Positions 52,955-61,690 of a stretch of 64,000 nucleotides of DNA are shown here, piece after piece. The notes beneath the pieces were generated by a model, which was not told the DNA's origin, searched no databases, and saw nothing but the letters and a program-made list of their open reading frames with translations. Positions within the stretch are counted from its first letter, which is position 1, and each line of letters starts with the position of its first letter. The position numbers and the translations under genes are program-made. The stretch comes from Ruminococcaceae bacterium HV4-5-B5C (GTDB lineage: Bacteria > Bacillota > Clostridia > Oscillospirales > Acutalibacteraceae): contig FXYJ02000001.1 in NCBI GenBank assembly GCA_900184925.1, positions 248,001-312,000 of the forward strand, in the 5' to 3' direction.

Positions 52955-53036
52955 TCAATCTACAGCGGATTGCCTGTCTTTCCAAAGAAGACAGGCAATC
53001 CTTCTATCTGCAATGTGGAAAGTAAGAGGCTGAGAT

Positions 53037-53945
53037 ATGAGTCGTAATCATCATAGTATAAGCTTTTTAAGAAAACCGGAAAAGGCCGCGTATTTTTTCC
53101 TTTCTCCCGCGGCCATTATTTTAGCCGTTTTCGTATTTATCCCATTGGGCGCCGCAGTGATAATCAGCTTTCAGAACCTTACCATCTACCTGGACCCCGC
53201 CCATTTTGTCGGCTTGAAAAATTACTTGAATATCCTGGTGGATCCAAGGTTTTGGAATGCTTTGCGGAACACACTCCTGTTTCTTGTTTTGGAGATGCCG
53301 CTGCATGTCATTCTGGGATTGGTTGTGGCTGTCGCACTCTCCCAGACGAATCTGTTCACAAAGTTCATGCGCTCTGTTTTCTTCTTGCCTGCGGTGTGTT
53401 CCCTAACCGCAATCAGTATCGTGTGGTCTTTTCTGCTGGACCCAAACATGGGAACGATTCCGTATTATTTTGAGAAGCTTGGCTTCCCGGGGCTGCAATT
53501 CCTGCATGATTCGCACATGGCGATGCCGGTTGTGGCGGGCATTACCATCTGGAAAAACTTCGGCATGACCATGATTATTTTCATTGGGGGTCTGCAGAGC
53601 ATCCCGCAGTCTTACTACGAGGCATCGGAGATCGACGGTGCAAATAGAACTGACCAGTTCTTTCACATTACCGTACCGCTTTTGGTTCCTACCATCAATT
53701 TCTGCGTGATTACCAACATGATCGGATCATTGCAGGTGTTCGATCAGATTTATGTGCTTACTTCGGGAGGTCCGCTTTTTTCTACCGAAACGTTGGTCAT
53801 GTACATTTACGATACTGGCTTTAAGTCTGCGCCGTACGACTTGAGCTACGCCTCTGCGATAGCGGTGGTCCTCTTTTTGATTATTATGATAATAACACTG
53901 ATTTCCAACCGGTTTTTTACCAGCAGAGAAACGGTGGATATGTGA
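53037..53945 (+). CDS. ABC sugar permease, MalF type
   Basis: 302 residues, six membrane helices. The EAA loop is YYEASEIDGANRTDQFFHI-TVPLL (about 200-225), the contact to the ATPase. First of two permeases; it follows the binding protein by 82 bases that contain a hairpin (GATTGCCTGTCTT / AAGACAGGCAATC), which may trim the transcript and raise binding-protein levels. Confidence 0.93.
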   Translation: MSRNHHSISFLRKPEKAAYFFLSPAAIILAVFVFIPLGAAVIISFQNLTIYLDPAHFVGLKNYLNILVDPRFWNALRNTLLFLVLEMPLHVILGLVVAVALSQTNLFTKFMRSVFFLPAVCSLTAISIVWSFLLDPNMGTIPYYFEKLGFPGLQFLHDSHMAMPVVAGITIWKNFGMTMIIFIGGLQSIPQSYYEASEIDGANRTDQFFHITVPLLVPTINFCVITNMIGSLQVFDQIYVLTSGGPLFSTETLVMYIYDTGFKSAPYDLSYASAIAVVLFLIIMIITLISNRFFTSRETVDM

Positions 53946-53958
53946 GGTGAAAGAAGAT

Positions 53959-54795
53959 ATGTATCAAGCAGGAAAAAGATTTTCAAAAGGAAACATAATT
54001 TCCGGAGTCCTGTTGCTACTTCTCCTTGTTATTGTGCTCTATCCATTCGTTTGGCTCATCCTGTCAACCTTTAAGCCGGAGTCTGACTTCGCGGTTTACC
54101 CGCCGCACTTTTTTAACACCAGTTTTACCATCGACGCCTATGTGAAGGTGTGGAGCAACCTTCCACTGCTTATGTTCCTAAAGAATACCATCATATTTTC
54201 CGGCTCCGTCATGGTCCTTTCCTTGCTGGTGGACTCCATGGCGGGCTATGCGTTCGCAAGGATTCACTTCAAGGGAAAAAACATAATGTTTACTCTGGTC
54301 CTCGTTACCATGATGATTCCCTTCCAGATCCTCATGATTCCGCTGTATCTTTTGCTATACAGGATGAACATTCTGAATACTTTTGCCGGGCTGATTCTCC
54401 CAAGGGTAGCGGATGCATTTGGAATTTTCTTGATGAGATCCGCCTTTGTGTCGCTTCCGAAGGATTTGGAGGAAGCCGCACGTGTGGACGGCTTCAATGA
54501 GCTGCAGATTTTTTTCAGGATCATGTTTCCACTCTGCAAGCCTGCGGCAATCACCCTCTGCATTATGTCATTAATGTCCAACTGGAACGATCTGCTTTAC
54601 CCGCTCATTCTGACGAGCAGCACGGAGATGCGAACTCTTTCAGCCGGTTTGGCCACTCTGGTTGGACAAAGAACCATTGAGTATGGCCCCACGCTCGCTT
54701 CGGCGCTGGTTTCCATGCTGCCGCTGGCCATCCTCTACTTTTTCGCGCAACGCTATTTCATTCAAGGCATTGCCACTACGGGCATGAAATCGTAA
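53959..54795 (+). CDS. ABC sugar permease, MalG type
   Basis: 278 residues from ATG 53959, 9 bases after AGGTG; a GTG at 53947 is an alternative. Six membrane helices. The EAA loop is LEEAARVDGFNELQIFFRI-MFPLCKP. It ends with the GIATTGMKS tail typical of the family. Pairs with the preceding MalF-type subunit to import the oligosaccharide. Confidence 0.93.
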   Translation: MYQAGKRFSKGNIISGVLLLLLLVIVLYPFVWLILSTFKPESDFAVYPPHFFNTSFTIDAYVKVWSNLPLLMFLKNTIIFSGSVMVLSLLVDSMAGYAFARIHFKGKNIMFTLVLVTMMIPFQILMIPLYLLLYRMNILNTFAGLILPRVADAFGIFLMRSAFVSLPKDLEEAARVDGFNELQIFFRIMFPLCKPAAITLCIMSLMSNWNDLLYPLILTSSTEMRTLSAGLATLVGQRTIEYGPTLASALVSMLPLAILYFFAQRYFIQGIATTGMKS

Positions 54796-54835
54796 CACAT
54801 GAATTGGAGAATTTTTTGTTTAGGAGTTATGCTGC

Positions 54836-56362
54836 ATGAAGTACGAAAAGACAGCTACGCTTGTTCTTGACAGATATTACGAGGTCTCGGAGATTGACGA
54901 ACGCATCTATGGTTCGTTCGTGGAGCACCTCGGGCGGTGCGTTTACGGGGGTATCTATGAACCCGGTCACCCAGAGGCTGATGAGGACGGTTTCCGTAAG
55001 GATGTTCTCTCTCTTGTAAGAGAACTGCATATCCCCATTATTCGCTACCCGGGAGGAAACTTCGTCTCCAATTACCATTGGGAAGACGGCGTAGGTCCCG
55101 TTGAGCTTCGCCCGCACAGGGTGGATCTTGCCTGGACGGCGATGGAGACGAACCGAGTGGGCGTGAATGAGTTCGCCAGGTGGGTGAAAAAAGCAAACAG
55201 CAGTGCCATGATGGCCGTGAACCTCGGTACGCGCGGCATTGAGGATGCCTGTAACCTTCTGGAATACTGTAACCACCCGGGTGGGAGCCGCTGGAGCGAC
55301 CTGAGAAAACAGCACGGCGTGCCGGAACCGTACGGCTTCCGTGTATGGTGCCTCGGCAACGAGATGGATGGGCCGTGGCAAATCGGCCACAAAACGGCAG
55401 CCGAATACGGTAGACTGGCCAGCGAGACAGCCAAGGCTATGAAGGCGCTGGATCCTTCCGTGGAACTGGTGGCGTGCGGAAGCTCAAGCAGCACAATGCC
55501 TACGTTCGGCTCATGGGAATCGACAGTTTTAGATGAAGCATACGAAAATATTGACTATGTTTCCATGCATGCGTATTATAATAATATAGAGAACGACAGC
55601 AGGGATTTCCTAGGGAGTTCCGTTGATTTTAACTCTTTCATCGAGACCATGATTTCTACCATTGACGCGGCAAAGGCGCGCAGGCACTGCTGCAGACAGA
55701 TTGACATCTCCCTGGACGAGTGGAACGTATGGTTTCACTCCATGGAGCACGACAAAACAATTGAGCGCTGGTCTGTCTCGCCGCATCAGCTTGAGGATGT
55801 TTATACTCTGGAAGATGCGCTGGTTGTTGGCACTTTACTGATTGGAATGATCAACCATTCCGACCGTGTGAAAATTGCCTGCCTTGCACAACTTGTGAAC
55901 GTCATCGCTCCCATTATGACGGAAGAGGGCGGCCCGGCTTGGCGGCAGACGATATACTACCCATTTGCCCATGCCTCGCAGTACGGCAGAGGAAAGGCCT
56001 TGCTGCCTGTTGTTGATTGCCCGAAATATGACTCCAAAAAATACAAGGACGTGCCGCTGCTGGACGTTTCTGCCGTGTGGCGTGAGGAAGACGGCGAGCT
56101 TACGATTTTCGCCGTGAACAAGGATTTGGAGGACCCCGTGCTGCTTACAGCGAATCTGCACGGATTCGAACCGTGTGAAGCCGTGGAGCACATAGTACTG
56201 ACCGGCGAAGACCTGAAACAGACTAACACGAGCAGCTGCCAAAACGCTGTGGTGCCAGAGGAAAGACCGCGGCCGCAGGTAGAAGACAGTGTTTTGCAGG
56301 CTGAGTTGCCGAAGCACTCTTGGAATGTAATCCGGCTGAAACGGATTAAAAAAGGCATTTGA
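54836..56362 (+). CDS. Alpha-L-arabinofuranosidase GH51 (second copy)
   Basis: 508 residues, TTAGGAG site. Acid/base Glu176 (CLGNEMDG) and nucleophile Glu295 (LDEWNVW). It is clearly homologous to the first GH51 but diverged throughout, so the two probably differ in substrate, for example arabinan versus arabinoxylan oligomers. No signal peptide. It follows the MalG-type permease by 40 bases. Confidence 0.95.
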   Translation: MKYEKTATLVLDRYYEVSEIDERIYGSFVEHLGRCVYGGIYEPGHPEADEDGFRKDVLSLVRELHIPIIRYPGGNFVSNYHWEDGVGPVELRPHRVDLAWTAMETNRVGVNEFARWVKKANSSAMMAVNLGTRGIEDACNLLEYCNHPGGSRWSDLRKQHGVPEPYGFRVWCLGNEMDGPWQIGHKTAAEYGRLASETAKAMKALDPSVELVACGSSSSTMPTFGSWESTVLDEAYENIDYVSMHAYYNNIENDSRDFLGSSVDFNSFIETMISTIDAAKARRHCCRQIDISLDEWNVWFHSMEHDKTIERWSVSPHQLEDVYTLEDALVVGTLLIGMINHSDRVKIACLAQLVNVIAPIMTEEGGPAWRQTIYYPFAHASQYGRGKALLPVVDCPKYDSKKYKDVPLLDVSAVWREEDGELTIFAVNKDLEDPVLLTANLHGFEPCEAVEHIVLTGEDLKQTNTSSCQNAVVPEERPRPQVEDSVLQAELPKHSWNVIRLKRIKKGI

Positions 56363-56405
56363 CGGAACGGCGTGTTCTGCAGATGATTAAGAAAGCAGGT
56401 TCAAT

Positions 56406-57335
56406 ATGCGAGAGTTAAAGTCCATGGAAGACATTCAATTGGTTGCAAAAGCCTTTGATTCCGATCTCCGAATGAAAATTATTGACATACTGAAAGAGAA
56501 GAAGCGCATGAATCTCAACGATCTTTCGGGGAGTCTTGGCGTGACCAACGGTGCTCTTACCTCGCATATCCGGTTGCTGCACAAGGCAGGAGTTATCAAC
56601 ATTGAAAGCGACTCAGGCAAACGCGGTTCGCAAAAAATCTGCTTTCTGAAGGAAAACAAATACCTTATTGACCTTTCCCACGAAGTCAGTGAACAGAATT
56701 CCTACGAGGTCGAAGTCCCGGTGGGAACGTTTTGCAACTACTCTGTGTGCCCAACCTGCGGCATTGCCATGAAGACAAAACTCATAGGCGAGGTGGACAA
56801 CCCCCGTTATTTTGATGACCCGCAGCGTTCCAACGCTGGCATTGTGTGGTTTGCGCGGGGCTTTCTGGAATACCGCATCCCCAATTATTTGAAATGGGGC
56901 CAGAAGCCCAGTGCAATTCAAATTTCTTTGGAACTTTCCTCCGAAGCGCCGGGCGTCTGCGACGAGTGGCCCAGCGACATTAATTTTTATATCAACGGTC
57001 ATTCTCTCGGCACATGGACCAGTCCGGGGGATTACGGAAATGTGCGCGGACTTTATACGCCAGACTGGTTTCCGAAAATGTGGAATCAATATGGCCTTCT
57101 GAAACTGCTTACGGTTAACCGGACGGGAACTTATATCGACGGCGTCAAGATTGCAGACATAACGGTCGATGAAATCGGAGTTGACTACAAAAGCGATATC
57201 GTCTTCCGCATCGCGGTTTTGAATGACGGTCAGCATGCCGGCGGACTAACAATTTTCGGAAAATCTTTTGGAAATTACTATCAGGATATCTGTATCCGGA
57301 TCGTTTACACACAAGAAGAGAATAAAGTAGGGTGA
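56406..57335 (+). CDS. ArsR-type regulator with a large C-terminal domain
   Basis: 309 residues. Residues 8-85 are an ArsR winged helix (MKIIDILKEKKRMNLNDLSGSLGVTNGALTSHIRLLHKAG). Residues 95-305 form a beta-rich domain that begins with CNYSVCPTCGIA, four Cys or three plus one in a possible Zn knuckle, and includes DINFYINGHSLGTWTSPGDYG, like a carbohydrate-binding jelly roll. As the last gene of the GH51/ABC operon it probably senses an arabinoside and controls the promoter at 49815. The sensing role is inference. Confidence 0.8.
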   Translation: MRELKSMEDIQLVAKAFDSDLRMKIIDILKEKKRMNLNDLSGSLGVTNGALTSHIRLLHKAGVINIESDSGKRGSQKICFLKENKYLIDLSHEVSEQNSYEVEVPVGTFCNYSVCPTCGIAMKTKLIGEVDNPRYFDDPQRSNAGIVWFARGFLEYRIPNYLKWGQKPSAIQISLELSSEAPGVCDEWPSDINFYINGHSLGTWTSPGDYGNVRGLYTPDWFPKMWNQYGLLKLLTVNRTGTYIDGVKIADITVDEIGVDYKSDIVFRIAVLNDGQHAGGLTIFGKSFGNYYQDICIRIVYTQEENKVG

Positions 57336-57764
57336 CTTCGCCCGTTACGTCTTGACCGGGTCATTTGAGGTTTCCCGCAAACTATTTAACTGGGCTTGAA
57401 GCTCAAGCGATGAATGAGAGCCCCATATATACTCTGTCCGATGATAAAAGCGGACTGTCATCCTTCTTTTCATTTCACATTGTCTTTGCCCCACACGGTG
57501 GAAAGGCATGGGAAGCAGTGTTGACAAGTGTGCCAAAGGGGGTTTCCTTTGGGAATCCTCGGAAACAAAACGGCTGTATACTCTCTTTAGTGGGAGTGTG
57601 CAGCCGTTTGTTGTCAGCAGTCCGTTTCACGGTTTGCGTGTAGCTCCTTGCAAACTGAACTAAGTGGGTGTGCAAGTATCATCTTGAGGGCGAATATTCA
57701 AAAAGATATCAAAGATCTGTGCAAATGGAAAGGCGCAGAAATTATAGAGGGGCAGAGAATTAGT
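57336..57764. other. Intergenic boundary of the AT-rich island
   Basis: No convincing gene. It contains an AAACGGCTG / CAGCCGTTT hairpin (57567-57609) that may end the arabinoside operon; the T run after it is weak. A minus-strand frame (57345-57536) ends in QAQLNSLRETSNDPVKT and might be a transposase tail, but I cannot support it. Confidence 0.45.
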
Positions 57765-57980
57765 GTGGAACAATCAAAGATTATCGGCTTACCGGTTCTG
57801 ATTTCTGCTCGTTATAGAATCGTGCTAGATCGGGGACTATGCAAAATGTACGGCATCCCTGAAAATGGGGTAGTTAATGCACAAATGCATAATTTGACAC
57901 TGTCAATTTTTCGCTGCGATGTAGATTTAAGTACGGTATTGAAAAGAATCACAATAGGTCGATTTAATCTTCCAATGTAA
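57765..57980 (+). CDS. AbrB-like swapped-hairpin small protein
   Basis: 71 residues from GTG 57765 (GAGGGG 10 bases upstream); the frame is open to 57648. The sequence VEQSKIIGLPVLISARYRIVLD-RGLCKMYGIP resembles the start of AbrB/MraZ-type domains and aligns with the N-terminus of the next gene (NKILGIPLKIASDNSVYIPK). Possibly a small transcription factor or an antitoxin-like protein. Start and family are uncertain. Confidence 0.5.
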   Translation: MEQSKIIGLPVLISARYRIVLDRGLCKMYGIPENGVVNAQMHNLTLSIFRCDVDLSTVLKRITIGRFNLPM

Positions 57981-58077
57981 TGGGTAAAACGTACTCAGGT
58001 GGAAATCGGAGATTATGTCTTTCTCATGCCAACAAAGTCTGGCTTGCAAGTAGGATATCCCCATGGGAGGCTAATAT

Positions 58078-58401
58078 ATGAATAAGATTCTTGGGATTCC
58101 ATTAAAAATCGCCTCAGACAATTCAGTTTACATTCCAAAAAGTTTTTGGACATTTTACGGCTTTTCGACGGATGATCAAGTTATTAGAGAGGAAATGTCG
58201 GATAGAATCGTATTCCGTTGTCCGTGGCCAAGGCAATTATTGCCTTCTGAGAAAATCTTAAGAGTCAACCAAGGAAGGGTTCATTTAAGACGCGCATGGC
58301 TTGAACAACATAAATTAACTATCAATGACAAGGTATGGCTAATTGGTACCCGAGATGGTTTTATAATATATCCTCGCCCTATAGGCGCACAGATTAAATA
58401 G
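58078..58401 (+). CDS. Protein with two AbrB-like segments
   Basis: 107 residues, GGGAGG 6 bases upstream. Two swapped-hairpin-like halves are visible: IASDNSVYIPKSFWTFYGF-STDDQV (about 12-38) and RVNQGRVHLRRAWLEQH-KLTINDKVWLIG (about 62-92). The pattern is hydrophobic-G-R-V-x-(I/L)-x-(K/R)-x-W-L, then D-x-V as in AbrB and MraZ. Probably DNA binding. It lies next to the RHS/immunity array but on the opposite strand. Confidence 0.6.
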   Translation: MNKILGIPLKIASDNSVYIPKSFWTFYGFSTDDQVIREEMSDRIVFRCPWPRQLLPSEKILRVNQGRVHLRRAWLEQHKLTINDKVWLIGTRDGFIIYPRPIGAQIK

Positions 58402-58435
58402 TCAAGGGAATGAGCTCCAATATTACGTTAATACG

Positions 58436-59008
58436 TTAATACAACCATGGAGTAAAATAACCGATTTCGTCATTAACCATTGGATATATTGCCCTGAAAT
58501 GAATATTGTCTTCCTTGATTTTTTTGCTTAGTAAACTTATAAGGCAGTCTTTACAAAGATAAACGCAATTCTCTTTTTCCTCTAGATTAATGTGAAAACT
58601 CCCACCATATGGGTCACAATGCCTAAACAGATTTAATGTGCACCATGTATAAATCGCTGGGTTAGAGCAATAGCTGCATCTTTCTTCATCACTAGGCAAG
58701 AAACTCATGATATCTCTTGTTGGCTTCATCGCTTCTTCTTTATTCATTGAATGCTTTGCTTCCTCAATAAATAATTGAAAACTATAAAAAACATAAGCAT
58801 TATATTTATCCGTGGGTTGAACGATAACAGCTTTTTGAGTATGAATTTGTAAATTGTCCATCAACTCTTTCTTGCAGCACTCCTGGCAAAGATTAATTGG
58901 TCTCCCATCTTTGTTTCTGCCTTGAGTCGAATAATCAAAAGTACACATGTTCTTTTTATTAATCGGGGTATGGCATCTTTCGCAGAACAGTTCTTTTTGG
59001 AAAAACAT
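58436..59008 (-). CDS. Cys-rich RHS-associated protein 3 (putative immunity)
   Basis: 190 residues, GGAAGAGGGAAG upstream of ATG. Ten cysteines lie in pairs: C9-C12, C22, C41-C44-C45, C111-C114, C123, C148, C152-C155, indicating two or more zinc sites. No membrane helix or signal. It is a paralogue of the proteins at 59284 and 60049 (FFxKELxCExCHxPI start, TPW end). Its start is 15 bases behind a decayed toxin tip. Position suggests an immunity protein; no known immunity family is recognised. Confidence 0.7.
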   Translation of the reverse strand: MFFQKELFCERCHTPINKKNMCTFDYSTQGRNKDGRPINLCQECCKKELMDNLQIHTQKAVIVQPTDKYNAYVFYSFQLFIEEAKHSMNKEEAMKPTRDIMSFLPSDEERCSYCSNPAIYTWCTLNLFRHCDPYGGSFHINLEEKENCVYLCKDCLISLLSKKIKEDNIHFRAIYPMVNDEIGYFTPWLY

Positions 59009-59023
59009 ATTGCTTCCCTCTTC

Positions 59024-59275
59024 CTATTTACTTACTGTGCTTGTAGCACGTTTGGTACCATTAGAATACATATATTCAAGCAATGATTCTGAGTAACTGT
59101 TCCTCCAAATACTGATTGTGCCATGATTTTTTGGCCATAAGACTTCGTGAAGAAACCATTTCAACTCGTTGGGGTGAACCAACTATTTCCCGTGCGAATG
59201 AATTTTGCACCCCAATAGTCTCCTGTCCAATTTAGGACACCTTTTTCAATGTGTTCCGCATTCCACCAAGAAAGT
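59024..59275 (-). pseudogene. Decayed RHS toxin tip 3
   Basis: Two frames continue each other. The first reads NWTGDYWGAKFIRTGNSW, an in-frame stop at 59161, then FFTKSYGQKIMAQSVFGGTV. The second reads ISIWRNSYSESLLEYMYSNG and KRATSTVSK stop. Both parts align with the C-terminal 60 residues of the RHS tip ending at 60635 (FFDLKYGQKVLMQTSVGSIM; SLAWSQAEYSHNMYSDM). One stop and one frameshift, so dead. Confidence 0.65.
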
Positions 59276-59283
59276 ATCTAAAC

Positions 59284-59844
59284 CTACCATGGGGTATAAA
59301 AGCCAGCTTCATCGTCAACCATTGGGTATATCTCTCTAAAATGAATATTCTCTGTTTGGATTTTTTTTCGTAATAAATTTATTAAGCAATCAGTACAAAG
59401 ATAAATGCAGTCCTTTTTTTCCGCTAAATCGATATACATATAAGAGGGATTGTCTTTGCTGTAGATATTCATAGTACACCATGTATAACTCGCATGACTA
59501 GAGCAACGATTACACTCTTCATTATCTTTTGGTAAAAAGCTTTCGATATCTTGGATGTATTTTAGTATTGTATCTTTGTCCATTGAATGTTCTACTCCTT
59601 CGCTAAGCATGTTAAAACTATAAAAAGCATAAGTATCATATTTCCCCGTAGGCTGAATGATAACAGCTTTTTGGGAATGCTTTCGCAAATTGGCAGCAAG
59701 TTCTTTTAGACAACAATCTTGGCATAGACTGATTTTTCTCCCAGTTTTGTTTCTGCGCTGAAGTGAATAATCAAAGGTGCACATATTTTTTTTATTAATC
59801 GGGTTATGACACTTTTCGCAGTACAATTCTTTGTGAAAAAACAT
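59284..59844 (-). CDS. Cys-rich RHS-associated protein 2 (putative immunity)
   Basis: 186 residues. Paralogue of the proteins at 58436 and 60049, closest to the latter (about 60% identity by eye: KEDxESFLPKD, YTWCTMNIYSK). Same paired cysteines (C9, C12, C22, C41/44/45, CNRC near 111, CTDC near 151). It ends TPW without the LY of the other two. AAGGAAAGAAG upstream. Toxin debris lies just 5' of it. Confidence 0.7.
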   Translation of the reverse strand: MFFHKELYCEKCHNPINKKNMCTFDYSLQRRNKTGRKISLCQDCCLKELAANLRKHSQKAVIIQPTGKYDTYAFYSFNMLSEGVEHSMDKDTILKYIQDIESFLPKDNEECNRCSSHASYTWCTMNIYSKDNPSYMYIDLAEKKDCIYLCTDCLINLLRKKIQTENIHFREIYPMVDDEAGFYTPW

Positions 59845-59885
59845 ATTGCTGTCTTCTTTCCTTTATTTTTTGGGGAATGCTATTT

Positions 59886-60048
59886 TTAGATAGCAAAACT
59901 ATAATCTGCAATTACTTTACTTGTTCCACGCTCTGTAATGGTTAAATGGCAAAATTGTCTTACAATTGTAATGTCGATTTACAAGGGCATATAAGGCAAA
60001 GAGCTCTTTAGCAGCGTTGTATTTAGGATGATGGAAATTAGCAGAATG
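59886..60048 (-). pseudogene. Decayed coding remnant upstream of Cys-rich gene 2
   Basis: Minus-strand frame HSANFHHPKYNAAKELFALY then ALVNRHYNCKTILPFNHYR, followed in another frame by ITERGTSKVIADYSFAI and a stop 41 bases before the Cys-rich start. Good coding character but no start and one frameshift. By position it is a toxin tip; similarity to the other tips is weak. Confidence 0.4.
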
Positions 60049-60615
60049 TTAATATAGCCATGGAGTAAAGAAGCCTGTTACATTATCAATCATCGGATAT
60101 ATTGCCTTAAAAATAATTTTTTGCGCCTTTATTCTTTGAATTAACGATTTTACTAGGCAATCCGTACAAAGAAATGCAGCGTTTTCTTTTTCCTGCAGAT
60201 TGATATCCATGCAAGAGGGATTGTTTTTACTATAAATATTCATAGTACACCATGTGTAATTTGCTTCTTTACCGCAATTACTGCATCGCTCACCGTCTTT
60301 TGGTAAGAAGCTCTCAATATCTTTAAGATATTTTAGTATCACTTTTTTATTTATCGAGTGTTCAATTCCTTTGCTAAGCATTTCAAAACTATAAAAAGTA
60401 AAGGCGTCATATTTATTTGAAGGTTGGATAATTACAGCTTTTGAGGAATGTTTTCGCAAATTGTCATATAATTCTTTTATGCAACAATCTTGGCAAAGAT
60501 AAATTTTCTTCCCTTCCTTATTCCTTCCCTGAAAGGAATAATCAAATATGCACATCTCTTTTTTACCAATCGGGGCATGACACTTTTCGCAAAATAGTTC
60601 TTTGTGAAAAAACAT
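60049..60615 (-). CDS. Cys-rich RHS-associated protein 1 (putative immunity)
   Basis: 188 residues, start GGAGGAAT-A-ATG. Same family as 58436 and 59284: FFHKELFCEKCHAPIGKKEM, CQDCC, CSNC, CTDC, TPWLY end. It begins 19 bases after the stop of the RHS C-terminal tip at 60635, the usual toxin-immunity spacing. Zinc-dependent folding is likely from the CxxC pairs. Cytosolic by prediction, which fits neutralising a toxin delivered into or made in the cytoplasm. Function inferred from position. Confidence 0.72.
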   Translation of the reverse strand: MFFHKELFCEKCHAPIGKKEMCIFDYSFQGRNKEGKKIYLCQDCCIKELYDNLRKHSSKAVIIQPSNKYDAFTFYSFEMLSKGIEHSINKKVILKYLKDIESFLPKDGERCSNCGKEANYTWCTMNIYSKNNPSCMDINLQEKENAAFLCTDCLVKSLIQRIKAQKIIFKAIYPMIDNVTGFFTPWLY

Positions 60616-60634
60616 ATTATTCCTCCACTTCTGT

Positions 60635-61690
60635 TTATTTGGCTACTATACGTGAGACATGATTTCTATCTGAATCCATATCTGAGTACATATTATGAGA
60701 ATATTCAGCTTGAGACCAAGCGAGACTCATTATGGAACCAACAGACGTTTGCATCAAGACTTTTTGTCCATATTTCAAATCGAAAAATGATTTCCAAGAA
60801 CTTGGTTTAGTCCAGTTAATGTCTGTGTGAATAGAATTTGCACCTGTAAAATTACCTACAAAATTGAGTGCACTATTTTCCATGGCGTTAATTCCGATAT
60901 CCATAGCGGAATCTTCAAGACTGCTCTCATTTAATTGTTTATCTCCCCTTAAATAACTTTCAGCTTCATTAATTACGGATTGTGCACTTCCACTGGCCAA
61001 AGCTGCAACACCCATTGTCAGAAGCGTTTCCCCTCCCGTAATGCCCAAAATAGTTCCGTTTAGTGCTCCTCCAATTGCTGCGCCTGCAAGGTCATCGTAC
61101 CAATTCTTTCCTTCTGTTATATTTGAAATTATTTGAGCACCACCACCCAAAACACCTCCGACCAGTCCTCCCGCAGCAACCCAAGCAAATTTACCCTCCG
61201 GATCAATCTTTGAGATTGGATTACCATTTGCATAGCGTATTTGTTCAGCGTTCTACTGTCATTTATACTGCCATCCAAAGTATCGGGATTAATGAAACGC
61301 TTCAGCAGGGGGGAATAGTACCGCGCCCGCATATAATACAGGCCGTTTCCATCCGTCATCACACCGTCGCGCCCGTCATACAGGAACGGAGTGTCACTGC
61401 AGCCGGTATGAGAGACCATTTCACCGTATGTGCCGTAGGTGCAGCGGTCCGTTACTTTCCCAGACTGATTTGTCAAAGCAACGGTGCTGCCCCTGAGGTC
61501 GTATTGGTAAATCCTGTACCCGTTTTTCGATTCTTCTGCAATTAATCCTTGGCCATAGATAATAATAAGTAAGTTTTCCGTTTTGGTCGGTACGAACAAG
61601 TATCTGACTTGGATCTATATTGGTATCAAAACAAAAGTTGTGGTGCCGGACTCTGTGCAGTTCTTGGTTTCTCCGAGCTTACTTCATTAT
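60635..61690 (-). pseudogene. Frameshifted RHS-repeat C-terminus with toxin tip
   Basis: RHS core end in one frame: GYRIYQYDLRGSTVALTNQS, YGEMVSHTG, then YYMRARYYSPLLKRFINPDT and NDSRTLNKYA. One base is missing near 61233, and the sequence continues in the next frame as ANGNPISKIDPEG-like residues, VGGVLGGGAQIISNITEG and the tip ending MYSDMDSDRNHVSRIVAK. A second shift lies near 61555, with FDTNIDPSQILVRTDQNGKL upstream. The RHS shell itself is gone. RHS proteins deliver toxic tips to neighbouring cells; this one is dead or relies on recombination. Confidence 0.85.

Noticed and set aside
57345..57536. Transposase C-terminal fragment
   Set aside because: The short QAQLNSLRETSNDPVKT ending is suggestive but too little to assign.
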